A stretch of 6,182 bases of DNA from CAZGXQ01 sp964530195 (GTDB lineage: Bacteria; Patescibacteriota; Minisyncoccia; Minisyncoccales; GBS-2): assembly GCA_964530195.1 (NCBI GenBank), contig CAZGXQ010000010.1, positions 1 through 6,182 of the forward strand. The letters run 5' to 3'. The notes under the pieces are model-generated. The model saw only the letters and a list, made by a program, of their open reading frames with translations. It ran no database searches and was not told the origin of the DNA. A program made the translations under genes and the position numbers. Shown here piece after piece: positions 5,611 through 6,182 of this stretch (the stretch's first letter is position 1; every line of letters starts with the position of its first letter).

Positions 5611-5874
5611 ATGGTTCAAATAATCTATAGCGAATATTTTTCAAAATCGGTCAAGAAACTTCCTCTTAGAATTCAAAATAAATTAGCAACAAAATTGGAA
5701 CTACTTCAAAAGAATCCATTTCATCCCCTTTTACATACTAAACCCTTAACAGGTCCGCTTTTTGGTTTTTATTCTTTCAGAATTACTCGCGAATGGCGAG
5801 TGATTTTTTAATTTTTGGAACCAGAAGTTATAAAGTTAATTGAGGTAGGTCACCGAAAAGATATCTACAGATAA
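5611..5874 (+). pseudogene. RelE/ParE-family toxin interrupted by an in-frame TAA
   Basis: The frame opens MVQIIYSEYFSKSVKKLP and has the family pattern: helices over 10-35, then NPFHPLLHTKPLTG (35-48), the strand FGFYSFRITREWRVIF (51-66) with arginines R57, R60 and R63. A TAA follows at 5809-5811. The same frame then stays open for 20 more codons, FLEPEVIKLIEVGHRKDIYR, before TAA at 5872-5874. That is exactly how RelE/YafQ/HigB-like toxins end: a 'GHRKDIYR' tail holding the terminal H and Y that support mRNA cleavage. A single base change (for example GAA, CAA or AAA to TAA) explains it; no indel is needed. The 66-residue product lacks the last beta strand and is probably inactive. TAA also ends other genes here (1207-1209, 2830-2832, 5176-5178), so recoding is unlikely. 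A weak AAAGGG lies nine bases before the ATG. Confidence 0.82.
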
Positions 5875-5940
5875 AACCGATTCTCTGTTAAAACTAACTT
5901 CTTTTAAAAGAAAGACTCACCAACAAAAATTCGACATTTG

Positions 5941-5958
5941 CACATTTGCGCAAATGTG
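5941..5958. promoter_or_regulatory. Perfect 18-bp palindrome, likely operator upstream of tatD
   Basis: CACATTTGCGCAAATGTG is perfectly self-complementary with no spacer. A third half-site, ACATTTG (5934-5940), lies eight bases upstream of the first in direct orientation, giving three half-sites in a row. The palindrome covers the predicted -35 of the tatD promoter, so a bound dimer would block RNA polymerase. I do not recognise the regulator; it resembles neither a LexA box nor CIRCE. Confidence 0.65.
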
Positions 5959-5974
5959 AAAATATCACTATAAT
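5946..5974 (+). promoter_or_regulatory. Candidate sigma70-type promoter for tatD
   Basis: A perfect -10 TATAAT (5969-5974) is preceded after exactly 17 bp by TTGCGC (5946-5951, 4 of 6 matches to TTGACA), which is inside the palindrome. The start site would be near 5981, leaving a leader of about 28 bases before the ATG at 6009. No good Shine-Dalgarno is seen; AGAG at 5992-5995 is the nearest purine run. It is the best -10 match I found in the window. Confidence 0.6.
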
Positions 5975-6008
5975 TAAAAGAATTTTAAACTAGAGAAATT
6001 TAATTAAT

Positions 6009-6182
6009 ATGATTGATGTCCATTGTCATTTGGAACAAAAAGATTATGAAAGAGACAGAGATGAAGTGATTGAAAAGTGCAAAAAAGAATTGAAAGCTGT
6101 GATTACTTGTTGTTGCCATCCTGATGATTTTGATTTGACAATGAGTTTGGTTGAGAAATATAAAAATTTTATTTTTGCCACT
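6009..6182 (+). CDS. tatD: TatD family metal-dependent DNase, N-terminal part (partial)
   Basis: 58 codons are open from the ATG to the right edge. The start MIDVHCHLEQKDY carries the HxH metal-binding motif (H5, H7) that opens every TatD-type amidohydrolase fold, followed by helix 1 (DRDEVIEKCKKELKAVIT) and a second strand VITCCCH. Most of the roughly 250-residue enzyme, including the later catalytic E, H and D residues, lies outside. TatD proteins are Mg-dependent 3'-5' exonucleases linked to DNA repair. The three cysteines in a row (34-36) are unusual where most relatives have small residues. A decayed copy of this same 5' end lies at 5183-5344. Its promoter overlaps a perfect palindrome, so regulation by a repressor is plausible. 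Confidence 0.88.
   Translation, partial: MIDVHCHLEQKDYERDRDEVIEKCKKELKAVITCCCHPDDFDLTMSLVEKYKNFIFAT

Larger units (their letters stand above)
5875..6008. other. Intergenic region between broken toxin and tatD
   Basis: Non-coding. From left to right it holds the spacer after the toxin's original stop, a self-complementary TTCTTTTAAAAGAA (5899-5912) of doubtful meaning, the 18-bp palindrome with its extra half-site (5934-5958), the TATAAT promoter and a short leader. No T-run-type terminator for the toxin-antitoxin transcript is visible. Confidence 0.6.

Noticed and set aside
5286..5612. Minus-strand 108-codon open frame across the antitoxin region
   Set aside because: It is a shadow of the antitoxin gene: it has no recognisable motif, no ribosome site, and covers the tatD remnant and antitoxin on the opposite strand.
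5809..5811. TAA recoded as a sense codon in this organism
   Set aside because: TAA is the natural stop at 1207-1209, 2830-2832 and 5176-5178, after family-typical C-termini. A nonsense change in the toxin is the simpler reading.
5899..5912. Self-complementary TTCTTTTAAAAGAA as a toxin-antitoxin terminator
   Set aside because: There is no loop, no G/C in the stem beyond one pair, and no following T-run, so it would not form a stable hairpin.

Overview
The window comes from an AT-rich, lysine-rich bacterial genome. The bacterial signs are one full-match Shine-Dalgarno sequence (AAGGAGGTGA, minus strand, 506-515), several sigma70-type -35/-10 pairs with 17-bp spacing, and a RelB-like/RelE-like toxin-antitoxin pair. 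The small crowded genes, Lys/Glu-rich proteins and this antitoxin type remind me of Patescibacteria (CPR, Parcubacteria-like). That placement is an inference from style, not a proven assignment.

Layout. (1) 1-501, minus strand: the 5' part of an AIR-synthase/HypE-related gene, running off the left edge. (2) 586-3055, plus strand: a tight cluster with a 5-formyltetrahydrofolate cyclo-ligase-like protein, a Nudix ADP-ribose pyrophosphatase-like protein, an exonuclease III-like AP endonuclease, a MazG-superfamily NTP pyrophosphohydrolase-like protein, and a truncated 71-codon ORF that looks like the N-terminus of a queuosine-salvage (DUF2419/Qng1) protein. The middle three form a nucleotide-pool-cleaning and DNA-repair group. 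(3) 3103-5178: a 691-residue membrane protein with about seven N-terminal transmembrane segments, a long helical middle and a pseudopilin-like C-terminus. (4) 5183-6182: a decayed 5' fragment of tatD, an antitoxin gene, a toxin gene broken by an in-frame stop, a regulatory region with a perfect palindrome and promoter, and the start of an intact tatD running off the right edge.

The most notable points are these. A dispersed hairpin repeat supplies the same C-terminal residues (KRSKTR plus one residue, then TAG) to two unrelated proteins, and in one of them it sits exactly where the protein is cut short. The toxin-antitoxin cassette lies between a dead and a living copy of the tatD 5' end. These two copies differ mostly at synonymous sites, which suggests allele replacement rather than a fresh tandem duplication. 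The toxin frame stays open past one ochre stop to a typical RelE-family C-terminus. Two promoters place the predicted transcript start at or next to the start codon, so leaderless mRNAs are possible.
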